64,000 bases of DNA from Hugenholtzia roseola DSM 9546 (GTDB taxonomy: Bacteria; Bacteroidota; Bacteroidia; Cytophagales; Bernardetiaceae), in assembly GCF_000422585.1 (NCBI RefSeq), contig NZ_KE383880.1:224069-288068 (forward strand). The letters are read 5' to 3'. The notes beneath the pieces were generated by a model. It was not told the origin of the DNA. It worked only from the letters and a program-made list of their open reading frames with translations, and made no database searches. Of this stretch, positions 16,216-25,097 are shown piece after piece. The position numbers and the translations under genes were made by a program. How positions within the stretch are numbered: position 1 is the first letter of the stretch; the number at the start of each line of letters is the position of its first letter.

Positions 16216-17667
16216 ATGGCAAAACTCAAAAACATCATTAAGCAGCTTTCTGACCCTGACTATCAGGCTCTTTATCAAAATTTAGCGCAAAGCGGAGCTG
16301 ATAAGTCTGCCTACCTACTCAAAGCACTGCGCGAGCAGGAACTGCCCGATGCCAAGATTATGGTGGAATTGGAAGTCAATAACAACGCCTATTACACCCT
16401 GCGCTCACGCCTCAATCAGAAGATAGAGGAATATTTGCTGCAACAGATGGAAAGCCCGCGCACCGACTTGCTCAAAAAGGTCGTCAATATCAATGAAGTA
16501 GTTTTTACCAAAAAAAGGGCGATTTCAGTCGCGACGCTCAAAAAATTAGAAAAAGAACTGCTTGACTATGATTTATCTAACGAACTAACCGTTATCTACA
16601 AGGTTCTCAAAAAACTACACATTCACTCACCCGAACACTTCCACTATTCACAACTTTACAATCGACATGTGGCTTATATGCTCGCCATCGACAAGGCAGA
16701 GGATATTTTAGCCGACTACTTCCGCAAATTTGGCGAATACAGCCTCACTGGGGACGACACCGACCGCTTAGGACTTAGCTTTTTGATGCAAGAGATACAA
16801 AACATCAGCAAACTCTACGATTCACATCGCTTGTATGTCTATCAGAGTTGTGTTACAGTCTTTCACCGACTTTTTGTAGAAAAGGACATCGAGGCACAAG
16901 AAAACGATGATGCCGAACCGATTGAAGACATTTTGAACGAGGTGCAGAAGCATTTTATACGATACGAAAAAGATTCGATTTACTACCACCTCAATATCGT
17001 CTTTGAGTTTTTAAAGCTCGAATACTACAATCATTACAAAGTCTATAAAAAAGCCGAAAAATATTACGAAGATGTCAATGATTCGCTCACTGCCCTGCTG
17101 ACCAATTACGGCTGGTACACCTATCCTGCCCAATTTCTGCACACCAAGATAGAACGTGCCTTGCGCAATCATACCCTGACACAACTTTATGAAGAAAGTT
17201 TTGCACTTTTTGAAGACTACGAGGAGGATATAGACAACACGCCTACCCATGTAGAATACATCACCTATCGCGCCCTCTGCTGCTATTTTGCAGGCAAATA
17301 TTCGGAAGCGGCGCGTTGGCTCAATGATTTGCTCAATGAGGTAAGTCTGAAAAAATATCCGCACGCCCTTTTAGAGCTTAAATCGCTTTTGGCACTGCAA
17401 TACGCCCTTCTCAAAGACCAAGAGTTGTTCAATCAGCTTATCAATAGTATCCAACGCCAAATTCGACTATTGGGGAAAGAAAATTGCGGACACATCATTG
17501 CCTTTTTGAAGATGTTGAAAAATAGTGCTGCCGAAGCCAAAAAACTCAAATCGGGCAATACGACCACGCCGCCGCCTCATCGCATCGAGTACGAAACACG
17601 CCGTCGTTTCTCGCCTACTAAGTATATTGTTTTTGACGAAAAACTATTAGAACAAATTTTCGGCTAA
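16216..17667 (+). CDS. Uncharacterised helical protein, TPR-like
   Basis: A 483-residue protein that I do not recognise. It starts MAKLKNIIKQLSDPDYQALY and is almost entirely predicted helix, with paired aromatic helices such as ITYRALCCYFAGKYSEAARWLNDLL that resemble solenoid repeats. There is no signal peptide and no membrane segment. The N-terminal 70 residues, with LKALREQELPDAKIMVELEVN, look like a separate small helical domain. Its stop overlaps the start of the DinB gene (TAATG), so the two are translationally coupled. The function is unknown. Confidence 0.75.
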   Translation: MAKLKNIIKQLSDPDYQALYQNLAQSGADKSAYLLKALREQELPDAKIMVELEVNNNAYYTLRSRLNQKIEEYLLQQMESPRTDLLKKVVNINEVVFTKKRAISVATLKKLEKELLDYDLSNELTVIYKVLKKLHIHSPEHFHYSQLYNRHVAYMLAIDKAEDILADYFRKFGEYSLTGDDTDRLGLSFLMQEIQNISKLYDSHRLYVYQSCVTVFHRLFVEKDIEAQENDDAEPIEDILNEVQKHFIRYEKDSIYYHLNIVFEFLKLEYYNHYKVYKKAEKYYEDVNDSLTALLTNYGWYTYPAQFLHTKIERALRNHTLTQLYEESFALFEDYEEDIDNTPTHVEYITYRALCCYFAGKYSEAARWLNDLLNEVSLKKYPHALLELKSLLALQYALLKDQELFNQLINSIQRQIRLLGKENCGHIIAFLKMLKNSAAEAKKLKSGNTTTPPPHRIEYETRRRFSPTKYIVFDEKLLEQIFG

Positions 17668-18188
17668 TGGAACAGATGATTTATCAGGAAATGCCCTCCT
17701 ATGCCAAATTGTATTTGGAAAAAGTGGCGCATTACGAAAGTCCGATTAGTGCTTTGCAGCACAACACGCAGCGGCTGAATCGCTTTTTCAAGGAGTTCCC
17801 CTTAGAAAAACGCCTCTTTCGATACGCCCCTCAAAAATGGAGCGTACAAGACATTCTTCTGCATTTGATAGATTCGGAGCGCGTCTTTGTTTATCGCGCT
17901 CTGCGCTTTGCACGCAACGATAGCACGCTTTTATCGGGCTTCGACCAAGATTTGTATGTAGAAAGTGCGCAGGCAGATAGTTATGAATGGGAACAAATAG
18001 AGGCACTTTTCAAAACACAACGCTTGGCAAGTTTGGCGTTTTTCTCTTATCTAAAAGAGGCTGATTGGCTACGGAAAGGCGAATCAAACGAATATCCTTT
18101 CTCTGTGCGCGGTTTGGCTTATGCGATAGCAGGGCATACTGAACACCATTTAGACGTAATTGAAAGCCACTATTTAAACCAAATTTAG
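17667..18188 (+). CDS. DinB/YfiT-family metal-binding protein
   Basis: A 173-residue four-helix protein of the DinB superfamily. The metal-binding histidine triad is present: H66 in ILLHLIDSERVF, and H157 and H161 in GHTEHHLDVI. The KWSVQDILLHLIDSE segment is typical. Related proteins include metal-dependent hydrolases and thiol transferases that use bacillithiol or similar thiols; the substrate here is unknown. It overlaps the stop of the preceding gene, so the pair forms an operon. Confidence 0.88.
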   Translation: MEQMIYQEMPSYAKLYLEKVAHYESPISALQHNTQRLNRFFKEFPLEKRLFRYAPQKWSVQDILLHLIDSERVFVYRALRFARNDSTLLSGFDQDLYVESAQADSYEWEQIEALFKTQRLASLAFFSYLKEADWLRKGESNEYPFSVRGLAYAIAGHTEHHLDVIESHYLNQI

Positions 18189-18362
18189 GCTGCATAAATG
18201 CTACCTTCCTTGACGGCATAGCCTTTGCCATAGCCTGCCTTCTCTGCGCAAGGGTAGGGCAGCCGCTTGTAAGGAATTGAAAAAAATAGATACTAATACA
18301 ATAAAGTCAGTTAAAAACACCGTCGGAGCGCGTCTGTTTGCAGGCTTTCTGTATTTTTGCCT

Positions 18363-18421
18363 TTCCAAAGTTTTACTTTCAAGCGTTTTAGCTTCAAGAA
18401 TTTTACCTTCAAGAGTTTTAC
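18363..18421 (+). repeat. Degenerate 15-bp tandem repeat, four units
   Basis: Units run TTCCAAAGTTTTAC, TTTCAAGCGTTTTAG, CTTCAAGAATTTTAC and CTTCAAGAGTTTTAC. The core CTTCAAG-N-TTTTAC repeats with a 15-bp period in non-coding DNA. Confidence 0.6.
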
Positions 18422-18493
18422 TTGGAGCGCAATCAGAAGGCAGAAAATAGCCTATTTAGGCTTGAAAAGTGCAAACGTCGCGCCTCACGTCAT

Positions 18494-18664
18494 AGTAATG
18501 TTAGGTTCTGTGAAAAGTCTTGTTTTGTCAAATTAGAAACGAAATAAAATTTGGGCTAAACCCTATTTTTGGGTCTGAAAATCCTTTTTTATTTCAATCT
18601 CACTGCGGACAAGACAGTGCCTTGTCCCTACATTTGCCGCTGCTTTTTAGAATTTAACATTACA
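18494..18664 (-). mobile_element. R1 element, full copy upstream of lepB
   Basis: About 170 bp in reverse orientation: AGTAATGTTAGGTTCTGTG at the left, and AGAATTTAACATTAC at the right, with the GGACAAGACA/TGCCTTGTCC core between. No clear target duplication is left. Its right end lies 43 bp before the lepB start codon. Confidence 0.78.
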
Positions 18665-18706
18665 GCCCTGCTCTTTTACTTGGCATCACACTTATTTTGT
18701 ATCGAT

Positions 18707-19885
18707 ATGCTCAAATTCCCTTGGACAAAAAAAGCCACTACTCCCAAAGTTCCCAAAAGCCCAATGCGTGAGTGGTTTGATTCGCTACTCTTTGCTATCA
18801 TAGTCGCGACCCTCGCCCGTTGGCTCATTGCCGAACCTTTCAAAATCCCGACTCCTTCGATGGAAGGCTCGCTTTTGGCAGGGGACTTTGTTTTGGTCAG
18901 CAAAATTAGCTACGGCGCACGCACGCCCAAAACGCCTTTGCAGTTTCCGCTTACCCATCGCGATTTTTGGGGGCTGCCTGTCCCCTCCTACCTCGATTGG
19001 ATAGCTTTGCCACAGGCAAGAGTCCCAAGTTTGGGTAGCATAGAGCGAAATGATGCTATTATTTTCAACTATCCTGCACAATTAGAATATCCCAGCGACT
19101 TGCGCGACAACTACATCAAACGCTGTGTCGGACTCCCGGGCGACGAATTTGAAATCCGCGACAAGGTTATCTACATCAACGGAAAAGCACAAGAAAATCC
19201 GCCAAACACACAATTTCAATATCTTATTATCGCCAATCAAGTACTTACAGATGATACTTTTAGGCGAAATGGGATTCCCGTTGTCGCCAATGTAGATAAC
19301 AGCCGTTCTATCATCGAACTCAATAGAAAGGCTGCCCTGCATTATTTTCCCAACCAAATTGATAGCCTTTATACCACAGACGAAAGCTACAACTACTACG
19401 TCGTTTATACCACCGAAGCCATCGTCGATAAATTTGCACAATACGACTTTGTAGCCAAAGTCGTCAAGACCTTCGATAGCCCACTCGATAATTCTATCTT
19501 CAACGAACCCAAATGGACTTTGAATAATTTTGGAAAAATCACCATTCCGAAAGAAGGCATGACCATCGAGCTAACGCCTCAAAACGTTAGGCATTACGGT
19601 TATACCATTCAATACTACGAAGGCTTAGAAAATGTAGAAATCAAGGACGAAACGCTCTACCTCAACGGCAATGCCCTAAAAGACTACGTTTTCAAGCAAG
19701 ATTACTACTTTGCAATGGGCGACAACCGCCACAACTCGCTCGATTCGCGCTATTGGGGCTTCGTTCCTGCCGACCACATTGTAGGAAAAGGCTCTTGGGT
19801 TTGGTTTTCCATAGACCCCGACCTTGCCAAAGGCGGCATTTTTGCGCGTATTCGTTGGGATAGAGTAGGCAATAGCATAGAATAA
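18707..19885 (+). CDS. lepB: Signal peptidase I
   Basis: A 392-residue protein from the ATG at 18707; 46 upstream in-frame residues derive partly from an R1 element and were excluded. One transmembrane helix lies at about residues 24-42. The catalytic serine is S51 in PTPSMEGSLLAGD, the lysine general base is K138 in YIKRCVGLPGD, and box E is MGDNRHNSLDSRYWG near the C-terminus. A large insertion of about 150 residues between the lysine box and box E is usual for Bacteroidota enzymes. It removes signal peptides at the outer face of the cytoplasmic membrane, including those of the T9SS cargo here. Confidence 0.95.
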   Translation: MLKFPWTKKATTPKVPKSPMREWFDSLLFAIIVATLARWLIAEPFKIPTPSMEGSLLAGDFVLVSKISYGARTPKTPLQFPLTHRDFWGLPVPSYLDWIALPQARVPSLGSIERNDAIIFNYPAQLEYPSDLRDNYIKRCVGLPGDEFEIRDKVIYINGKAQENPPNTQFQYLIIANQVLTDDTFRRNGIPVVANVDNSRSIIELNRKAALHYFPNQIDSLYTTDESYNYYVVYTTEAIVDKFAQYDFVAKVVKTFDSPLDNSIFNEPKWTLNNFGKITIPKEGMTIELTPQNVRHYGYTIQYYEGLENVEIKDETLYLNGNALKDYVFKQDYYFAMGDNRHNSLDSRYWGFVPADHIVGKGSWVWFSIDPDLAKGGIFARIRWDRVGNSIE

Positions 19886-19924
19886 ATCAGCGTTTTTCGC
19901 TCCTTTTTGATAAGCACCTCCCAC

Positions 19925-19957
19925 TTGGGCTTTTTACTTTTTTTGTAAAAAGCCCAA
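19925..19957. terminator. Hairpin terminator after lepB
   Basis: A 13-bp inverted repeat, TTGGGCTTTTTAC (19925-19937) and GTAAAAAGCCCAA (19945-19957), with a T7 loop, about 40 bp past the lepB stop. The trailing U-run is short. Confidence 0.6.
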
Positions 19958-20160
19958 TTTCGCTTGTAGTTTATCTTTTTTTTTCATACTTTTAGCCGTA
20001 ATTAGGCTTTATGAATCATTTGTAAAATACCCTTCGGGTTTTGTAGTCTTTTGAAAATCAGCCAATAGGCTGCCAACTATGTCTGCGCTACCATTTTGTT
20101 CATAATCGCTACTACTTTGTGAAATTAAAGACAAGTTTCAACTTCTAAACCGTCTTCGCC

Positions 20161-21009
20161 TTGCAAACCGTAACTATCGCAAAAATCAAAGAGCATACCT
20201 TTAAAAAAGCTACCTTTGGTGGGTATAGAAAAGAGGAGGTAAGCGAATTTTTAGCCAACCTTGCCGAAGATTGGCAGCAACTTCATAGTAGAAATGAAAT
20301 TTTAGAAGACCAAATTGCACAGGCGCGTGCCGAATTGCAAAAACTCAAAGAAATCGAGGCTGCCTTATTACAAAATTTGCAGCAGACACAAAGTGCTTCC
20401 AAACTAACCTTAGAGCAAGCCGAAAAACAGGCGCAGGTCAAACTCATGGAAGCGCAAGTGCGAGCAGATAGCCTCCTGCATCAGGCGAAGGAAAAAGCCG
20501 ATGCCCTTCTTGCGCAAGCCGCCCAAAAAGCCGAAAAACTCATCACAGAGGCGAAAAACTTTTCTGAACAGACCCTTACCGAAACCAATAAGGAACTCAA
20601 TCGCCTGCAATATGCGCACGAATTTACGGTACAGCAAAGGCAGAAGATGCTTGAAGATTTGACAGAATTTTTAGAAAATTCGCTTAAAAAAGTAAAGCGT
20701 TTTGCCGAAATAAACGTCGAAAATACAGTGCCGCATTTTCAGGGAAAAGTCTTTCAAATGGCGCAAAAGGAGCAATTAAACCTACAACCGACCTCACATT
20801 CTGCCTCACAACCTGCCGCCAAACCGCTTGTAGATTTTGCCCAATACAAAGAGCAGCAAAAGAATGAAACGGCGAAAGTAGATAGAAAAAATAACAGCGA
20901 AGAAGTGGCAAATCAGCCCCTATCCAAAGAAAAAGCCCCTGCCAAATCGCAGGCTTCCGAAGAAAAAGCCAAAGGTTTGCTTTGGGATTTTGACGATTTG
21001 AGTTTTTAA
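20161..21009 (+). CDS. DivIVA-domain coiled-coil protein, TTG start
   Basis: A 282-residue protein beginning at a TTG codon; an in-frame stop lies 15 bp upstream and the first ATG is well inside the protein. The N-terminus (IKEHTFKKATFGGYRKEEVSEFL) is the DivIVA lipid-binding motif. Residues of about 40-180 form a long coiled coil of E, Q, K and A. The C-terminus is low-complexity and ends LLWDFDDLSF. DivIVA proteins mark curved membranes at division sites or poles; in Bacteroidota the role is poorly known. There are no membrane segments. Confidence 0.8.
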   Translation: MQTVTIAKIKEHTFKKATFGGYRKEEVSEFLANLAEDWQQLHSRNEILEDQIAQARAELQKLKEIEAALLQNLQQTQSASKLTLEQAEKQAQVKLMEAQVRADSLLHQAKEKADALLAQAAQKAEKLITEAKNFSEQTLTETNKELNRLQYAHEFTVQQRQKMLEDLTEFLENSLKKVKRFAEINVENTVPHFQGKVFQMAQKEQLNLQPTSHSASQPAAKPLVDFAQYKEQQKNETAKVDRKNNSEEVANQPLSKEKAPAKSQASEEKAKGLLWDFDDLSF

Positions 21010-21168
21010 GAGCCGTCTTTTAAGGCACACTTAAAAATAGTAGAAAAATTTTCGTAAAAAACTTACTTAAAAAACAAGCTCATAGTTTTTTGTGCAAAAA
21101 GTTCACTTTTATATCCACTCCCAAACAACTATTTTCCTTTTCAGGCTTTTTATTAGAAAAAAATAGAC

Positions 21169-22635
21169 ATGGCTTCAAAAATGCTCTACCCGCGCCCGCG
21201 CATTTTGGCTTCGCTCTTGGTGCTATTGGGTAGTATGCTGGCGTTTTGCTTTTTCCTTTTAGAAGAAGACTATCTCTTCACAACGCTACTCTTGGGGGCT
21301 GCCCTCATTTACCAAATCGCCCTGCTGCTCAAAACGCTCATGAGCGCGGAAGGCGAACTAACCGAACTTTTAGAGGCTTTGCGCAACGACGATTTTTCTA
21401 CCTTAGTCCTCCCCTTTTCCCTCGACGAAAAAGAAGCCCCAAGCGAAGAAAAAGCCTTGAAAGCTAAAAATTTAAAACAAAAAGCACAACATTTTTGGAA
21501 ACAAACCCTACAAAATAGCCCGCCCAATGAACTAAGGCAGGCAGTCATGGAGGCATACCTGCACTTTCAAGAAATTAGACAAAACAAAGAACGCGACCAC
21601 CAAAACCTGCTCACCATTATCCAACATATCGGCATGGGCATTTTAGCCTACAACGAAAAAGAGGAAATCGAGCTGCTCAACTTGGCTGCAAGGCGGCTTT
21701 TAGGCGTTAATAAAGCTGAAAAATTAGATGATTTACAAAACTTTGCCCCTGAATGGGTTTCTACTGTTCGCCAACTTAAAACGGGAAATCGTGCCTTAGT
21801 GAAAGGGAAAAAAATCAATGGCGAACCCATAGACGTATCAGTCTATGCAATAGAGATAAACAGACGTGGGGAAAGTTATAAATACCTTACTTTTCAAAAT
21901 ATTCATAATGAACTATTAGATAGAGAAATGGAAGCCTGGCAAAATTTGCTGCGCGTCCTGACACACGAAATCATGAACTCGGTTGCGCCTATTTCTTCCT
22001 TAGCCGCTACGATTGCAGATGAAAGCGAATATTTAAAACAAAAATACAATCAAAATCCTCTGGATTTTGATGACATGCAACTTGCTGCCCAAACAATTCA
22101 AAGGCGAAGCGAATCTTTGGTTAATTTTATGGCAGACTTTCGCAATCTTTCTAAGCTACCCGAACCTAAATTTGAGCAGGTGCGTTTAGCCGAAATTTTT
22201 ACACATGTAGAAACACTTTTTAAAGCAGATTTGCAGGAAAGTGAGATTTTGTTTCAAGTAGAAATGCCTGCGCCTTCGTTTTTCATCACTGCCGACCCCA
22301 TGCTGATAGAACAGGTTTTGATAAATTTGGTAAAAAATGCCGCCCAAGCTCTTGAAAGTCAAGACGATAACGAACACAAAAAAATATGTCTAAAATCCTT
22401 TCGCAACGAACAAGGACAAGCCATTATTTCGGTCAAAGACAATGCAATGGGAATTGATGCAGATGCTATTAGTAAAATTTTTATCCCTTTCTTTTCTACC
22501 AAAAAAGGCGGTTCGGGTATCGGATTGAGCCTTTCCCAGCAAATTATGCGGCAGCACAAAGGCTCTATTTCTGTTATTTCAGAAACCGACCCTCAAAAAG
22601 CACGTGGAACAGAATTTAAACTTACCTTTCTTTAA
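21169..22635 (+). CDS. Membrane sensor histidine kinase, NtrY-like
   Basis: A 488-residue protein. Two hydrophobic segments lie at about residues 10-50. A PAS-like segment follows at about 145-250 (IIQHIGMGILAYNEKEEIELLN). The H-box is RVLTHEIMNSVAPISSL, and the ATPase core has the N-box LINLVKNAAQAL, DNAMGIDADAISKIFIPFFSTK and GSGIGLSLSQQIM. It should autophosphorylate on the H-box histidine. No response regulator is adjacent, so it is an orphan kinase, possibly paired with an NtrC-type regulator elsewhere. Confidence 0.9.
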   Translation: MASKMLYPRPRILASLLVLLGSMLAFCFFLLEEDYLFTTLLLGAALIYQIALLLKTLMSAEGELTELLEALRNDDFSTLVLPFSLDEKEAPSEEKALKAKNLKQKAQHFWKQTLQNSPPNELRQAVMEAYLHFQEIRQNKERDHQNLLTIIQHIGMGILAYNEKEEIELLNLAARRLLGVNKAEKLDDLQNFAPEWVSTVRQLKTGNRALVKGKKINGEPIDVSVYAIEINRRGESYKYLTFQNIHNELLDREMEAWQNLLRVLTHEIMNSVAPISSLAATIADESEYLKQKYNQNPLDFDDMQLAAQTIQRRSESLVNFMADFRNLSKLPEPKFEQVRLAEIFTHVETLFKADLQESEILFQVEMPAPSFFITADPMLIEQVLINLVKNAAQALESQDDNEHKKICLKSFRNEQGQAIISVKDNAMGIDADAISKIFIPFFSTKKGGSGIGLSLSQQIMRQHKGSISVISETDPQKARGTEFKLTFL

Positions 22636-22701
22636 AAATTTAAAATTGTATGATGGTGCGGTAGCAAGGCAGTATCAAGGAGGCTCAAAAGCAGGTGCGG
22701 C

Positions 22702-22729
22702 TTTGGGCGACAAAAGGGCTGTATCTTTG
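22702..22729 (+). promoter_or_regulatory. Promoter-like sequence with no gene directly downstream
   Basis: TATCTTTG (22722-22729) exactly matches the -7 box, with TTTG at 22702-22705 (16-bp spacing, short). The nearest gene starts about 200 bp further on, so it could drive a long leader or a small RNA, or be a chance match. Confidence 0.35.
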
Positions 22730-22928
22730 AAAGGAAACTTCTGAAATATAGACATATTTTTAATCAATCGAATGTAAGACTTTGCTAAAAAGGAGAAAAA
22801 CGGTTGATTTGGGCAGTGTGCCGCCTTTCTTAGCAACAAAGTACGCAGCTCACAACGTAAGGAATGTAAGGACTCTGGCTTTATTCCGATTTTTGCCTTA
22901 GTTTTGCACCTTCATCATCTTCTTCAAT

Positions 22929-23447
22929 ATGAAAACTCAAAAAAAGTTACTTCCCTTCGCACTCTCTTTTTTCTTTGCGTTAGCGTTTTTTTTGTCAGAT
23001 TTAGATAAAAACTTACAGGCGCAAATTACAACCGAGTACGCCCTCAAAATTGACAATTACGACACCCGTCCGCGCTATTTGCGGGCAGGCGATTGGCTTA
23101 TTTTCAAACAAAAAAACAACGACCATCAGTATAAAGCGCGTATTTTAAGCATTGGCGCAGATTATGTAGTTCTGGAAGGCTTAGAAGTGCGCCTTCCTTT
23201 GCAGGATTTGGAAAAAATCTACCTTCGTAGGAAAGCACCCCTCTTGCTTGAAGGCGGATTTTATACGCTGGGAGTAGGATTTTTTACCTCTTTCTTACGT
23301 GGCGTTTTTCGAAATAATAAGGCAGAAATGCAAGAATTTGCTATCATTAGTGGCAGTTTTATTACCTTAGCACAACTCATGCGCCCTTTCCGCTACAAAA
23401 AATACAATTTTGAGAAAAAGGCGCGGATTCAGAGTCTTGCTTTTTAA
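22929..23447 (+). CDS. Small exported protein of unknown function
   Basis: A 172-residue protein with a clear signal peptide: KK at the N-terminus, a hydrophobic core LLPFALSFFFALAFFLS, and a likely cleavage after LQAQ. The mature part contains PRYLRAGDWLIFKQKNNDHQYKA, a possible SH3-like beta segment, and a hydrophobic stretch (LEGGFYTLGVGFFTSFLRGVF). I do not recognise the family. A TAGTTTTG box lies at 22899-22906, 23 bp upstream. It converges with the next gene, with a gap of only 6 bp. Confidence 0.7.
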   Translation: MKTQKKLLPFALSFFFALAFFLSDLDKNLQAQITTEYALKIDNYDTRPRYLRAGDWLIFKQKNNDHQYKARILSIGADYVVLEGLEVRLPLQDLEKIYLRRKAPLLLEGGFYTLGVGFFTSFLRGVFRNNKAEMQEFAIISGSFITLAQLMRPFRYKKYNFEKKARIQSLAF

Positions 23448-23453
23448 AGTTTG

Positions 23454-24950
23454 CTACTTACTTTTTTCTTTTATTTTTTTTAATTCTATTTTAGCTTGTT
23501 GGTCTAAACTATTTTTGTATTCATGCGTGGAAAAAGATAGGACTTTCTCGAAATAAAAGGTAGCCTTTTCCCAATCCTGCGCTGCCGCATAAAACTTTCC
23601 CAATCGCAAGGCGGCGTTTGGCGCAAAGTAGTGAGGTAAGTTATTATTTTTTTCTACTACGATTTCATAGTAAAATTTTGCTTCTTTTTTTCTCTCTAAA
23701 TTTTCCAAAATCCTACCCTTTCTATAATGAAACTCTATCCAATCTTTTTGCGAAAAATCTGAAATTAGTTTCGTTTTTTGATATGATTCCAAAATTTCAA
23801 GGGCTTTCAGGTCTTCGCCCCCATCTGAAAGCAACCGCGCCTCTATCAGCACCGAAGCAGGGATTTTTTTTTGAGCGGCAAATTGCGCCGCATGCTTATC
23901 TACTTCACTATTTGTGTTGCCTACTGTTTTTATTTTTTCTAAAAAAGAAAAAGCATCAGGCGATTTAGAGAGCCATTTGGCAAGAAATATTTTGTAATGT
24001 GCATCTTTTATAAGTGTATTTCCTTTATAGAAAAGTATAAACTTTTGGTAATGAAAAATTGCTTTGGCATATTTTCGTGTGTGCAGGGCTAATTCGGCAG
24101 CGATATAATCGAGATAGGGTTCTTTCAGGCTAATTTGCTTATTTTCAAGCTCTTGTGCAAGCCAAATCTGGGCAGATTGGTGTTCTCTTGCTTTCATGGC
24201 GAGCAAGAGATAAGCCACTTTAAAGAGTTGATTTTGCTTATGCTCCCCTGTCATTTTTCTTAGTTGTAGTGCCGCTTTTTCAAAATTTTGATACAAATAA
24301 CCTTCTATTAAAAAATAAAATAGTTGTGATTCTTTCTGAAAAATATGATTTGAAAAGGCAGCCTCTTTTAGCGCATTTCGCGCCGCAGGAGCATAATCAG
24401 TTTCGGAAATGCCTAATAAAGGCAACCAAGTTTGGTATGCCGCAGGCACGCTTGCCAAAAGGTGTGCCAAGAGTCCGAGTGTCTTTTTTTGAGGCAAAAA
24501 ATCGGGATATGCCTTTACATTGCGTTTGAGTAGGCGGTGGGCGGCGCGAATACGCCAGATAGCCTCCCATTTCTGGTTGAATTTGAGATAAACCATCGCC
24601 CATTGTAATTTAATTTCTGCTTGTATAAATAAAATATAAGGCGAATTTTCTTTGCTTTTTTGAGCGTACAGTTCAATATTTTCGAGTCTTAGTGCTTCTC
24701 TTTCTTTCCATTTTTCTAATAAATTTGGATTTTCTGTTAATAAAAGTCTAATTATTTCTGTATAATTTTCAATCAAAGAAGGAATAGGCAGAGCGGCTAT
24801 TGTATCAGAGGGCAGGGTTTGGAGTGCGAGGGCTGCTTCATAATTTTTTATATCTTTCGCATTAAAATCAAAATAAATAGGCGAACTTTCTAATTTGAGA
24901 ACAAGCCCAAAGATGGAAATAAACAGAAAACAAGAAAAAGTTTTTGACAT
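23454..24950 (-). CDS. Exported TPR-repeat protein
   Basis: A 498-residue protein with an N-terminal signal segment (SCFLFISIFGLVLKLESS). The remainder is helical TPR solenoid, for example WEAIWRIRAAHRLLKRNVKAYP, and at the C-terminus EFHYRKGRILENLERKKEAKFYYEIV and AALRLGKFYAAAQDWEKATFYFEKVL. It resembles a family of large TPR proteins seen in Bacteroidota but has no catalytic motif. It is probably periplasmic or outer-membrane associated. It is divergent from the AddB-like gene, 147 bp away. Confidence 0.8.
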   Translation of the reverse strand: MSKTFSCFLFISIFGLVLKLESSPIYFDFNAKDIKNYEAALALQTLPSDTIAALPIPSLIENYTEIIRLLLTENPNLLEKWKEREALRLENIELYAQKSKENSPYILFIQAEIKLQWAMVYLKFNQKWEAIWRIRAAHRLLKRNVKAYPDFLPQKKTLGLLAHLLASVPAAYQTWLPLLGISETDYAPAARNALKEAAFSNHIFQKESQLFYFLIEGYLYQNFEKAALQLRKMTGEHKQNQLFKVAYLLLAMKAREHQSAQIWLAQELENKQISLKEPYLDYIAAELALHTRKYAKAIFHYQKFILFYKGNTLIKDAHYKIFLAKWLSKSPDAFSFLEKIKTVGNTNSEVDKHAAQFAAQKKIPASVLIEARLLSDGGEDLKALEILESYQKTKLISDFSQKDWIEFHYRKGRILENLERKKEAKFYYEIVVEKNNNLPHYFAPNAALRLGKFYAAAQDWEKATFYFEKVLSFSTHEYKNSLDQQAKIELKKIKEKSK

Positions 24951-25003
24951 ATCTTTTCATTTTAAAAATGGCTTGGCAGCCTTTCTACTTGCACTTTTAT
25001 TCC

Positions 25004-25011
25004 TATCTTTG
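25004..25011 (+). promoter_or_regulatory. -7 promoter box of the AddB-like gene
   Basis: TATCTTTG matches TAnnTTTG exactly. It is 87 bp before the start codon; no well-spaced -33 box is evident. Confidence 0.45.
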
Positions 25012-25097
25012 CAAAAATGCGTACTTTTTTTCAATTGGCTGCTAAAAAATTTGTAATTTTCAACTTCGAAACGAACATTTATCTTACTAAATAGGCT

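Larger units (their letters stand above)
18189..18706. other. Intergenic region with short tandem repeats and an R1 element
   Basis: About 520 bp before lepB. It contains a degenerate 15-bp tandem repeat (18363-18421) and a complete R1 element (18494-18664). An open frame from 18569 into lepB lies partly inside R1 and is not conserved sequence. Confidence 0.7.

Noticed and set aside
18569..18706. Open frame extending lepB by 46 residues upstream
   Set aside because: The extension lies partly inside an R1 element and is not lepB-like; the ATG at 18707 starts the conserved protein.
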